Notes under the pieces: model-generated | Told to the model about the DNA's origin: nothing | Database searches by the model: none | The model's input: only the letters and a program-made list of their open reading frames with translations | In this document: piece after piece, positions 1-5,384 of the stretch | Position numbering within the stretch: the stretch's first letter is position 1 | How the letters are laid out: each line of letters opens with the position of its first letter | Program-made: the position numbers and the translations under genes | NCBI GenBank assembly: GCA_021731385.1 | Contig: JAKFXM010000106.1 | Location: 1 to 5,569, forward strand | Source: Methanobacteriota archaeon | GTDB taxonomy: Archaea > Altiarchaeota > Altiarchaeia > IMC4 > QMZM01 | DNA: 5,569 bases | Direction: 5' to 3'

Positions 1-16
1 GTATCGATAATGATAC
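1..16. other. short hairpin at window edge
   Basis: The arms GTATC and GATAC flank a six-base loop, and CTTTT follows on the plus strand. This could be a weak terminator for something ending to the left, or simply chance in AT-rich DNA. The following stretch to position 90 shows no gene or other signal that I can support. Confidence 0.2.
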
Positions 17-90
17 CTTTTAAATGGGAGTATATCCTTGATGTAATCTCGATGCTGATAATTTATATCTAAGATCATCCTACCAGACTA

Positions 91-396
91 CTATACCTGC
101 TTCTTTACTATAAACCTCTCCTCCTTCGCAGAATTTCCTATATCCAATTTTTTAATCGAAATTGTATTGTCCTTTAAATCTACAGTTGCACTATATCGTG
201 AAGGGTTTGCACTACCTAAGGTTTCATAGAAACTGCAAATAATCTCCCATTTTTGAGAATCATCCTCCCCCTTTCCATTCTTAGGTGTGAGTTCCTCTAT
301 GTTAAACTTCAATAGACCGATATTACCATGTATAGACTCAAATACGGTTCTCACCAGTTCAATTGCCTGAACAGATTTTATTTTTTCATTGTCCAT
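91..396 (-). CDS. hypothetical protein, 101 aa
   Basis: I do not recognise this family. The protein is soluble, with no signal peptide or membrane segment. It begins with a likely helix (about residues 6-21) and a possible strand at 25-33. A charged Gly/Asp-rich linker follows (about 40-48), and then a strand-rich half containing WEIICSFYE and SATVDLKDNTISIKKL, which suggests a small alpha+beta domain. ATG at 396 is the only sensible start, since the codons upstream reach a stop quickly. No Shine-Dalgarno site is visible. The left end of an ISH3-type element lies 11 bases upstream and its target duplication begins 6 bases upstream. The insertion therefore separates the gene from its original upstream region. 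Before insertion it probably followed, and overlapped by 19 bases, the small ORF now split at 1734-1826. Its expression may now depend on the element or be lost. Confidence 0.6.
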   Translation of the reverse strand: MDNEKIKSVQAIELVRTVFESIHGNIGLLKFNIEELTPKNGKGEDDSQKWEIICSFYETLGSANPSRYSATVDLKDNTISIKKLDIGNSAKEERFIVKKQV

Positions 397-402
397 TTTA
401 AT

Positions 403-407
403 TTGAT
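403..407. repeat. target-site duplication, left copy (TTGAT)
   Basis: TTGAT directly precedes the left end of the ISH3-type element, and the same five bases follow its right end at 1750-1754. A 4-5 bp duplication is usual for ISH3-family transposition. The perfect match suggests a fairly recent insertion without later rearrangement of the ends. Confidence 0.75.
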
Positions 408-420
408 CAGTAGTTCCGAA
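408..420 (+). repeat. left terminal inverted repeat of the ISH3-type element
   Basis: CAGTAGTTCCGAA pairs exactly with the right end at 1737-1749. Just inside, GTTCC (413-417) and GGAAC (423-427) form a small hairpin of their own. Confidence 0.8.
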
Positions 421-448
421 CAGGAACCATAAAGTTAATTAGCATGAA

Positions 449-474
449 GGGTTTCATTGCTAATAATGAAACCC
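449..474 (+). promoter_or_regulatory. hairpin covering the transposase start codon
   Basis: GGGTTTCATT (449-458) and AATGAAACCC (465-474) form a perfect 10-bp stem with a six-base loop. The transposase ATG (466-468) lies in the 3' arm. A transcript entering from outside the element would fold and hide the start codon. A TATA-like stretch, ATAAAGT (429-435), would place the element's own transcription start near 458. That transcript would lack the 5' arm and so leave the start free. This matches a logic known in other insertion sequences such as IS10, where read-through transcripts are kept silent. The fold is seen in the sequence; the regulatory role is inferred. Confidence 0.5.
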
Positions 475-1633
475 AACCACAATAAAAATATAGAAAAACG
501 GCTATATAAATGGATAACAGATCTCCTGAACAAATACATCAAACTGAACCTGGTCCCAATGGCAGAGTTTACACAGAAACAACATTTGACGCTTTTAGTC
601 CTTGCTGCTTTGGACAATACCTCAGCGGAGGCTATAGCTAGGGATAAACATTGCCTGCCATCTGCAGACACCGTCCTTGGTGCAATTAAAAAGCCTGGAT
701 GGAGGGATATAAAGAGAGGCTTTGATAAGGTCTTGAATGTAACTCTCTTACAATTGAGAAAACAACATATGCTTTGGGGTTCAGTTAGACTTGCCATTGA
801 CTTCCATGATGACAGGTACTATGGGAAAAAGGGATAGTGAGGGTGTTGTAGGCACAAAACCTGAAAGGGGGACGTGCTATGCCTTCCGGATAGCGACAAT
901 TGAGATAGTTATGCATGGTCGCAGATTTACGCTTGCAGGGATACCATTCAGAAAGGGTATGAGAAATGCCGATGTAGTTGAATATCTGATAATGAAAGCA
1001 GGAAAATATGTGCGGATTAGAGAGGTGTTATTTGATGGCGGATTCTACAGCGTGGATGTGATAAAGAGGTTGAAAAAGCTAAATATCAATTACATCATAA
1101 GGGCGGATAAGAGCAAAAAACTAAACAAACTACTAAAACGAGCTGACAAAGAGAAGGGTTGTAGAACCCGATGGACAGTAAATAAAAGCGTAGAAACGAC
1201 GCTGGTAGCAGTGTACGACAAAAAGAAAAACGGTGATAAAAAGGAGTGGCACGCATGGGTTACGAATATAAATGCATCGCCAAAAGGAATACAGAAGATC
1301 TACAAGAAGCGATGGGGCATTGAAACAGGTTATAGGGTGAAGGAGGACTTCCAGGCAAATACATGCTCAAATAACTTTACAGTCAGGCTTATGTATTCAC
1401 TCTTAGCCATTTGCCTCTACAACTTGTGGGTGCTTGTGAATCTCTTACAAGACTATGGGATCATCAAAAAATCAGTCATCAGTGGTAAGAAGTACAAACC
1501 ATCGATCACTACCCGGATGATAAGGAAGGGCTATGAAAACTGGCTGCTTACAATGTATGAATGGCCAGGTATACTCCCCAGTAGAGAGAACATAAATGCA
1601 TTGTTAGGATACAGGGCATTTATGTCTTCATAG
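466..1633 (+). pseudogene. ISH3-type DDE transposase, frameshifted
   Basis: The enzyme would cut and join the ends of its element using a DDE catalytic triad. The N-terminal part (466-837) contains a helical, DNA-binding-like region and the motif LAIDFHD with the first catalytic Asp (codon at 799). The second part continues in the next frame with GTKPERGTCY. It then carries LFDGG with the second Asp (codon at 1034) and YKKRWGIETGYRVKE with the catalytic Glu (codon at 1322), the Y-R-E-K signature of this superfamily. Reading joins at GGGAAAAAGGG (823-833), where dropping one base gives about 388 residues, the normal family length. ATG 466 is preferred over the upstream TTG at 457, and the TTG at 791 that opens the second frame is not a natural start. 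The break may be a real mutation, an assembly error in the homopolymer, or, less likely, programmed frameshifting. Confidence 0.8.
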
Positions 1634-1721
1634 AAGTAAATAATATGAAAAGAGTATGTTGCACCGTGAAACCCAAATAAAAGAAAGATCAGAATCATCA
1701 AAAAATATGGACATTCATCTA

Positions 1722-1745
1722 AGTTCCGAATGGTTATTCGGAACT
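1722..1745. repeat. hairpin formed by a doubled right-end motif
   Basis: AGTTCCGAA (1722-1730) and TTCGGAACT (1737-1745) form a 9-bp perfect stem with loop TGGTTA. The outer arm belongs to the terminal inverted repeat, and the inner arm repeats the same motif in the orientation of the left end. It could be a second transposase-binding site or a terminator for the transposase transcript. Confidence 0.5.
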
Positions 1746-1749
1746 ACTG
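1737..1749 (-). repeat. right terminal inverted repeat of the ISH3-type element
   Basis: TTCGGAACTACTG is the exact reverse complement of the left end at 408-420. It is followed directly by the second TTGAT copy. Confidence 0.8.
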
Positions 1750-1754
1750 TTGAT
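1750..1754. repeat. target-site duplication, right copy (TTGAT)
   Basis: This copy is identical to the one at 403-407 and directly abuts the right end of the element. Confidence 0.75.
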
Positions 1755-1836
1755 CCCATTATAAAGAAACAGACAGTTATATTGTTTTCCATTTTTAAAA
1801 GATATGGATGTTATTACAACCCCCATAAATATCAGA

Positions 1837-1841
1837 ACCTC
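1837..1841 (-). promoter_or_regulatory. Shine-Dalgarno-like GAGGT for the split small ORF
   Basis: On the minus strand GAGGT lies 10 bases before the ATG at 1826. It would pair with the conserved CCUCC end of 16S rRNA. No comparable site was found before the other genes here, so it is the best support that the small ORF is translated. Confidence 0.35.
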
Positions 1842-1872
1842 TTTTACTGATTAAACTATTTGACATAAACTC

Positions 1873-1880
1873 TTATAAAT
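1873..1880 (-). promoter_or_regulatory. TATA-like box for the split operon
   Basis: On the minus strand this reads ATTTATAA, a good match to an archaeal TATA box. Transcription would start near 1850, giving a leader of roughly 24 bases that contains the GAGGT site before the ATG at 1826. Confidence 0.35.
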
Positions 1881-1894
1881 AAAAAAGCATTATT

Positions 1895-2284
1895 TCAAGC
1901 CTTGTGATTATTCATACTCATCCTAAGCAAACTCAACCATCTGTTATCATTAAGCCCCATCTCTATCCCCGCCACCTCAGCAGGCGTTTTCCCATCTAAT
2001 CCCTGATGTGGTCTGATGAAGTTGTAATAGTCCTTAATCCCATTATGTATTATCCTTGCTGACTTATTGCTCTTTAATCCCCTCATAACCTTGTCCCTCT
2101 CTCTTACTGTGCCATGATACCTCTCCATTACATTGTTATTCCTATCTCCTCTTAACCCGACCCCCGCTATGTGCCTGCATAATCCTTCATCTTTGCTGTA
2201 AAACTCATCCTTAAAAGCCTGCCTGTAAGCCATCAAACCATTGGTTACCAAGATGTGAGGATTCTTATCTGCATTATTCTTTGC
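1895..2284 (-). pseudogene. IS6/IS240-like transposase, C-terminal remnant
   Basis: Similarity can be followed in one frame from about 2284 (AKNNADKNPHILVTNGLMAY) to the TGA at 1895. The usual second catalytic Asp in the motif VTDG is replaced by Asn here (VTNG). The catalytic Glu remains in NNNVMERYHGTVRERDKVMRG, 39 residues further on. The tail IRPHQGLDGKTPAEVAGI is typical of archaeal IS6-type and related rve-fold enzymes. The N-terminal zinc-ribbon/HTH part and the first catalytic Asp are missing. An in-frame stop appears upstream just beyond the similarity, and no proper start exists; the TTG at 2251 falls inside the domain. Together with the lost Asp this makes the gene dead. It abuts another transposase remnant at 2274-2284. 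Confidence 0.75.
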
Positions 2285-2507
2285 TTTTTTTCTCTTTGTA
2301 ATATCTTTTCTTCCCTAAGTCTGCCTCGATAAAAGAAGCATCTTGAATCACTCCTTTTTTGTACCCTTTCTCACTGAGTTGCCTTTGAACTTCATCACAG
2401 GTAAATGACTCAACACCAGATTCCTTCAAATCATTTTTAGACAGCCCCACAAGCCTCAGCCACACCCAATTCGCCCCCGGTAAATTCAGGATCCTGATTA
2501 TTCTCAA
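2274..2507 (-). pseudogene. IS4/IS5-type DDE transposase, N-terminal remnant
   Basis: The readable part includes WVWLRLVGLSKNDLK, then TCDEVQRQLSEKGYKKG, then VIQDASFIEADLGKKRYYKEKK. The last block resembles the segment around the first catalytic Asp (here D56, in QDASF) of DDE_Tnp_1 transposases found in methanogens. The rest of the catalytic domain, with the second Asp and the Glu, is absent because the frame stops at 2274, where sequence of another transposase family starts. The start at 2507 is a TTG and probably not genuine; the open frame continues upstream without family-like sequence. The exact IS family is uncertain. Its upstream edge lies about 10-15 bases from the infB promoter. 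Confidence 0.5.
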
Positions 2508-2521
2508 TATTGAAATTCCAC

Positions 2522-2530
2522 TATAATTTA
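2522..2530 (+). promoter_or_regulatory. TATA box for leaderless infB
   Basis: TATAATTTA is centred 28 bases before the infB ATG, preceded by the purine-containing GAAATTCCA as a possible BRE. This spacing puts the transcription start at or within a few bases of the ATG. No Shine-Dalgarno site is present, which agrees with leaderless translation. Confidence 0.55.
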
Positions 2531-2553
2531 TCCAATAAATCCCAATTATATCT

Positions 2554-4296
2554 ATGCCTGAAATTCAGACAAGGGAGCCGATAATCTCTGTTCTTGGGCA
2601 TGTAGACCACGGAAAGACAACCCTGCTGGACTGGATCAGGGGCAGTGTCATAGCATCCAGAGAAGCGGGTGGGATTACGCAACATATTGGAGCGACAGAT
2701 GTTCCGTTTTATGTGATCCAGAAGATATGCGGCAAACTCCTTGAAAGACTGAATCTCAGGATTCATATCCGCGGCCTGCTTTTTATAGATACGCCCGGAC
2801 ATGAGGCATTTACAAATCTCAGAAGAAGAGGGGGGAGTATTGCAGACATTGCAATTCTTGTTGTTGACATAAATGAGGGATTAATGCCACAGACGATTGA
2901 AGCTATACAGATTCTCAGGCACTACAAGACGCCATTTGTTGTTGCTGCAAACAAGATCGATGCAATTCATGGCTGGCGTTCCAGAATTGAAATTGAAGAT
3001 CAAATGGACCATGTAAAGGAGAAATTCTACAAAAAATTTTACTCTGTTGTTGGACAGTTGTCCGAGCATAATTTTGATTCCGCTTTATTTTCCGATATTA
3101 AGGACTTTACAAAGGAGGTCGTAATAGTCCCGATTTCCGCAAAAACTGGGGAAGGGATTCCAGAACTCTTGATGATTCTTTTGGGCTTGGCACAACAGTA
3201 TCTCTCCAAACAATTGACGATTAGCATAAAAACGCCGGCAAAGGGTACGATCCTGGATGTGAGGGAGGAAAAGGGTTTAGGCACTACAATAGATGTCATA
3301 ATCTATGAAGGTATAATAAAGAGGGGCGACACAATTGTTGTCGGGGCAAGGGAACCGATTGTTACAAAGGTAAAGGCGCTTCTAAGACCACGACCTCTGG
3401 ATGAAATGCGCGACCCAAGGGAGAAATTCAAGAATGCAGAGCAGGTGTATGCTGCATCTGGTGTCAAGATTGCCGCGCCAAATTTAGAGGGTGCAATGGC
3501 AGGCGCACCGGTTTATGTTGGGGGCAGCGAACTTATAGAGCAGGTAAGAAAAGAAATTGAAAATGTCGAGATTCATACGGATTCTCTGGGTGTAATTGTA
3601 AAAGCAGACACAATAGGTTCGTTAGAGGCAATAACTAAAATTCTGGCAGACAATAAGATTCCCGTAAGGAATGGTACTATTGGTAAGGTTTCCAATACCG
3701 ACGTGATTGAGGCATCTTCCGTAGCTCTTGAAAATAAATATCTTGGTGTGATTCTTGCATTTAATTCCGGGGTTTTGAGGGATGCTGCAACCCTCGCAAG
3801 AGATAAGGGCGTTATAATTTTTGAGAGTAATGTCATCTATAAGTTGATTGAGGATTATAATAACTGGATTACGAAGGAAAAGGAGAGAGAAAAGGAGAGA
3901 ATTCTCGGTTTGGTCGTGATGCCTGCAAAGATAAGATTATTGAAAGGCTGCATCTTCAGACAAAGCAAACCCGCAATAGTTGGGGTTGAAGTCTTAGGCG
4001 GGAGCATCGCCCCGGGGTACAGGCTAATGAGGGATGATGGCAAGGTGGTCGGAAAGGTCAGGGAAATCCAAAAGGCAAATGAGCAGGTAAAATCTGCAAA
4101 AAGGGGGGAGCAGGTTGCAGTTTCAATTGATGATGTTACAATTGGGAGAAATCTGAACGAAGAGGACACGGTTTATTCCTTCGTCTCTGACGAAGACATG
4201 GAAAGGATTAATAAGGAAGAATTAAGCAGCGAAGAATTAGAGATTCTGAAGGAGATTAGCGAGATAAAGAAGAAGAGGATTTCGGTACAGGAATAA
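2554..4296 (+). CDS. infB: translation initiation factor aIF5B (IF-2/eIF5B family)
   Basis: This GTPase promotes initiator tRNA placement and ribosomal subunit joining in the cytoplasm. All G motifs are intact: GHVDHGKT (15-22), the switch I threonine in GGITQHIG (39-46), DTPGH (79-83), NKID (133-136) and SAKTG (195-199). Domain II begins near residue 225 (KGTILDVREEKGLGTT). Domain III spans roughly 340-440 (LGVIVKADTIGSLEAI onward). Domain IV covers about 450-545, with a charged helical tail after 545. At 580 residues it matches archaeal aIF5B, and unlike some archaeal homologues it carries no intein. ATG 2554 is the only good start, because an in-frame TAA lies 18 bases upstream and the conserved N-terminus begins straight away. 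The gene appears to be monocistronic. It ends 82 bases from a convergent regulator gene, with two hairpins between them. Confidence 0.97.
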   Translation: MPEIQTREPIISVLGHVDHGKTTLLDWIRGSVIASREAGGITQHIGATDVPFYVIQKICGKLLERLNLRIHIRGLLFIDTPGHEAFTNLRRRGGSIADIAILVVDINEGLMPQTIEAIQILRHYKTPFVVAANKIDAIHGWRSRIEIEDQMDHVKEKFYKKFYSVVGQLSEHNFDSALFSDIKDFTKEVVIVPISAKTGEGIPELLMILLGLAQQYLSKQLTISIKTPAKGTILDVREEKGLGTTIDVIIYEGIIKRGDTIVVGAREPIVTKVKALLRPRPLDEMRDPREKFKNAEQVYAASGVKIAAPNLEGAMAGAPVYVGGSELIEQVRKEIENVEIHTDSLGVIVKADTIGSLEAITKILADNKIPVRNGTIGKVSNTDVIEASSVALENKYLGVILAFNSGVLRDAATLARDKGVIIFESNVIYKLIEDYNNWITKEKEREKERILGLVVMPAKIRLLKGCIFRQSKPAIVGVEVLGGSIAPGYRLMRDDGKVVGKVREIQKANEQVKSAKRGEQVAVSIDDVTIGRNLNEEDTVYSFVSDEDMERINKEELSSEELEILKEISEIKKKRISVQE

Positions 4297-4319
4297 TCCG
4301 AAATTCTCTAAATTTCGGA
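4297..4319. terminator. hairpin 1 after infB
   Basis: TCCGAAATT (4297-4305) and AATTTCGGA (4311-4319) form a perfect 9-bp stem with loop CTCTA, starting right after the infB stop codon. Because the neighbouring gene converges on this spot, it could end or stabilise transcripts from both sides. No long T-run follows, so a terminator role is inferred from position. Confidence 0.45.
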
Positions 4320-4321
4320 GC

Positions 4322-4346
4322 TTCGATTTTCCAAGGGAAAATCGAA
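4322..4346. terminator. hairpin 2 after infB
   Basis: TTCGATTTTCC (4322-4332) and GGAAAATCGAA (4336-4346) form a perfect 11-bp stem with loop AAG, only two bases after hairpin 1. The short loop and perfect stem resemble the hairpins in the array at 5356-5511, so this pair may be the same kind of repeat rather than an ordinary terminator. Confidence 0.45.
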
Positions 4347-4378
4347 TTAACCCATAAGATAACCTAAATTTGCAGTAT

Positions 4379-4723
4379 CTATGCGGGCACAGGAATAGGT
4401 AATTTCTCTCTAACTTGCTCTTTATATGCCATATCCATAGCCCGTTTACATAGAACAGAATCCAATGCAATTAATTTTTTAACAATCTCATTTTTTTCGC
4501 TTAGTTTGTATAGTGTTGATTTTCCTATTTTTCTTGTTGGTTGGACCATACTAAAATTTTCCATCTCCTGCCAATATTTGAAGAATGTAGCTCTGCCAAT
4601 ATTCAGATTGTCGATTATTTCATTTTTTGAGTAGTCAAAAAGTCTATTGTCCAAGAAGAAATCCATTATCTGGATTACAGGGCTACTGCCTAAGCATTTT
4701 ATAAGTAAGGTTTTGTTTTCCAT
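4379..4723 (-). CDS. winged helix-turn-helix regulator, 114 aa
   Basis: This small cytoplasmic protein has the layout of an archaeal winged-helix transcription regulator. A first helix, ALGSSP-like in other members, appears here as LGSSPVIQIMDFFLDN (11-26). The HTH follows as YSKNEIIDNLNIGRATFFKYW (31-51), and the wing as TRKIGKSTLYKLSE (63-76). The C-terminal helix, NEIVKKLIALDSVL, probably serves dimerisation. Length and order match a common archaeal family whose members are often found with small partner genes; its targets are not known from sequence. ATG 4723 fits a TATA-like palindrome 26 bases upstream, so the transcript is probably leaderless. It is divergent from the gene at 4785 and may control that gene and itself. 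It converges on infB with two hairpins in between. Confidence 0.8.
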   Translation of the reverse strand: MENKTLLIKCLGSSPVIQIMDFFLDNRLFDYSKNEIIDNLNIGRATFFKYWQEMENFSMVQPTRKIGKSTLYKLSEKNEIVKKLIALDSVLCKRAMDMAYKEQVREKLPIPVPA

Positions 4724-4744
4724 TAGTATCTATATTAACGTAAG

Positions 4745-4754
4745 TATTTAAATA
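4745..4754. promoter_or_regulatory. shared palindromic TATA-like box of the divergent pair
   Basis: TATTTAAATA is a perfect 10-bp palindrome. Its centre is about 26 bases from the regulator's ATG (4723) and about 36 bases from the ATG of the plus-strand gene (4785). One box could therefore serve a leaderless minus transcript and a plus transcript with a leader of around 9 bases. Other AT-rich boxes (for example ATATAAG at 4761-4767) are nearby, so the assignment is not unique. Confidence 0.45.
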
Positions 4755-4784
4755 TGTATCATATAAGTTTTATAATTGAACTTC

Positions 4785-5063
4785 ATGATAACTGATGAAC
4801 AAATTAAAGCAGCTATCCTGCTAAAGCTTTATAAAAGGGGTAATTGGGGTGCATCTCATACCTCATTTGAAAACCTGAAGAAAGGATTTAAAATTGGTGA
4901 GTTAGGCAAGAAAGGTCTAAAAAGGATTGACGATATAGGAAAAGAAGTAATAAGAACAGGTTTAATCTTAAGGAAGCCAACTCACTATGGTTTAGAGATT
5001 TCATTAAATCCAAGAGAACACAAAACAATTTATGAAATTCTAAAAAAGTTTTTTGAAATTTAA
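4785..5063 (+). CDS. small hypothetical protein, possibly winged-helix, 92 aa
   Basis: The protein begins MITDEQIKAAILLKLYKRGNWG, a typical amphipathic first helix. A central basic segment follows (LKKGFKIGELGKKGLKRIDDIGKEVI, about 28-53). It ends with GLILRKPTHYGLEISLNP (about 55-72), which looks like the helix end and beta-wing of a winged-helix domain, plus a short C-terminal helix. I believe similar proteins exist in other archaea but I know of no established function. ATG 4785 is preferred over the TTG at 4776, because the conserved-looking sequence starts at MITDEQ and the TTG lies too close to the promoter boxes. It is divergent from the 4379-4723 regulator, 61 bases apart. It is followed by dph2 after 21 bases, so it may be cotranscribed with dph2. 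Confidence 0.75.
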   Translation: MITDEQIKAAILLKLYKRGNWGASHTSFENLKKGFKIGELGKKGLKRIDDIGKEVIRTGLILRKPTHYGLEISLNPREHKTIYEILKKFFEI

Positions 5064-5084
5064 TGTGTTGGATATTTAATCAAA

Positions 5085-5384
5085 ATGCTATCAAAACAGG
5101 AATACGACTTTGAGATAAATCGCATAATCAGGGAAATTAAAAAGAATAATGCAAGATTTGTTGGATTGCAGTTTCCTGATGGCTTAAAGAGATATGCTGT
5201 TGAAATTGCCGGGGAGATTGAGAAAAAGACAAGGGCTAAGACAGTAATATTTATTGACCCCGTCTATGGGGCATGCGATACAAAGAAAAATGATGCTAAA
5301 ATGCTGAATTTAGACATGATAATACATTTCGGGCACACGGAATTTTTTGTTCGAGAAAATTTCCTTGCAGGAAATTTTTACTAA
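5085..5384 (+). CDS. dph2: diphthamide synthase Dph2, truncated N-terminal part
   Basis: Archaeal Dph2 is a homodimeric [4Fe-4S] radical enzyme. It transfers the 3-amino-3-carboxypropyl group of S-adenosylmethionine to a histidine of aEF2, the first step of diphthamide synthesis. The visible 99 residues match its first domain: FVGLQFPDGLKRYAVEIAGEI (25-45), IDPVYGACD (57-65) with Cys64 as the first cluster ligand, and MIIHFGHTEFF (78-88). Family members are about 320-350 residues and need two further cysteines in later domains; both are missing here. The frame stops at 5382-5384 after an unrelated tail (VRENFLAGNFY) that runs into the hairpin array. The product is therefore very probably non-functional, unless the rest is restored elsewhere or the array is an assembly artefact. 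ATG 5085 has no Shine-Dalgarno site and lies 21 bases after the previous gene. Confidence 0.85.
   Translation: MLSKQEYDFEINRIIREIKKNNARFVGLQFPDGLKRYAVEIAGEIEKKTRAKTVIFIDPVYGACDTKKNDAKMLNLDMIIHFGHTEFFVRENFLAGNFY

Larger units (their letters stand above)
408..1749 (+). mobile_element. ISH3-type insertion sequence, 1342 bp
   Basis: The two ends are CAGTAGTTCCGAA (408-420) and its exact reverse complement (1737-1749). A further imperfect AACCAT match lies just inside both. TTGAT flanks both sides as a 5-bp target duplication. Length, end structure and the encoded DDE transposase all fit the ISH3 family, whose members are about 1.2-1.5 kb. A second copy of the end core, AGTTCCGAA at 1722-1730, forms a 9-bp hairpin with the right terminus. 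TGAAACCCAA occurs near both ends (467-476 and 1667-1676). The single transposase gene carries a frameshift, so this copy is probably unable to move by itself unless recoding occurs or an intact copy acts in trans. It sits between a split small ORF and the 91-396 gene. Confidence 0.85.
1734..1826 (-). pseudogene. small ORF cut near its 3' end by the ISH3-type element
   Basis: An ATG at 1826 opens a reading frame whose last codons now lie inside the element, giving 30 residues. With the element and one TTGAT copy removed, the frame runs on as NGIKLKWTMKK and stops at 378, for 33 residues overlapping the 91-396 gene by 19 bases. A GAGGT Shine-Dalgarno-like site (1837-1841) sits 10 bases before the ATG, and an ATTTATAA box lies further upstream (1873-1880). 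The product is strand-like (SISFKNGKQYNCLFLYNGI) and I do not recognise it. The properly spaced ribosome site and the promoter argue for a real gene. Its short length means chance cannot be ruled out. Confidence 0.35.

Noticed and set aside
435..797. Minus-strand ORF of 120 codons
   Set aside because: It lies opposite the first half of the transposase, whose catalytic motifs are read on the plus strand.
1656..1850. Plus-strand ORF of 64 codons
   Set aside because: It crosses the right end of the insertion element and has no protein-like pattern; it is a chance frame created by the insertion.
2521..2802. Minus-strand ORF overlapping the start of infB
   Set aside because: It is a shadow of the strongly conserved GTP-binding domain of aIF5B.
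3039..4169. Several minus-strand ORFs opposite infB
   Set aside because: They are antisense shadows of a complete, recognised gene and show no domain features.
2554..4296. Intein within aIF5B
   Set aside because: Some archaeal aIF5B genes carry one, but here the G motifs and later domains are continuous at normal length.
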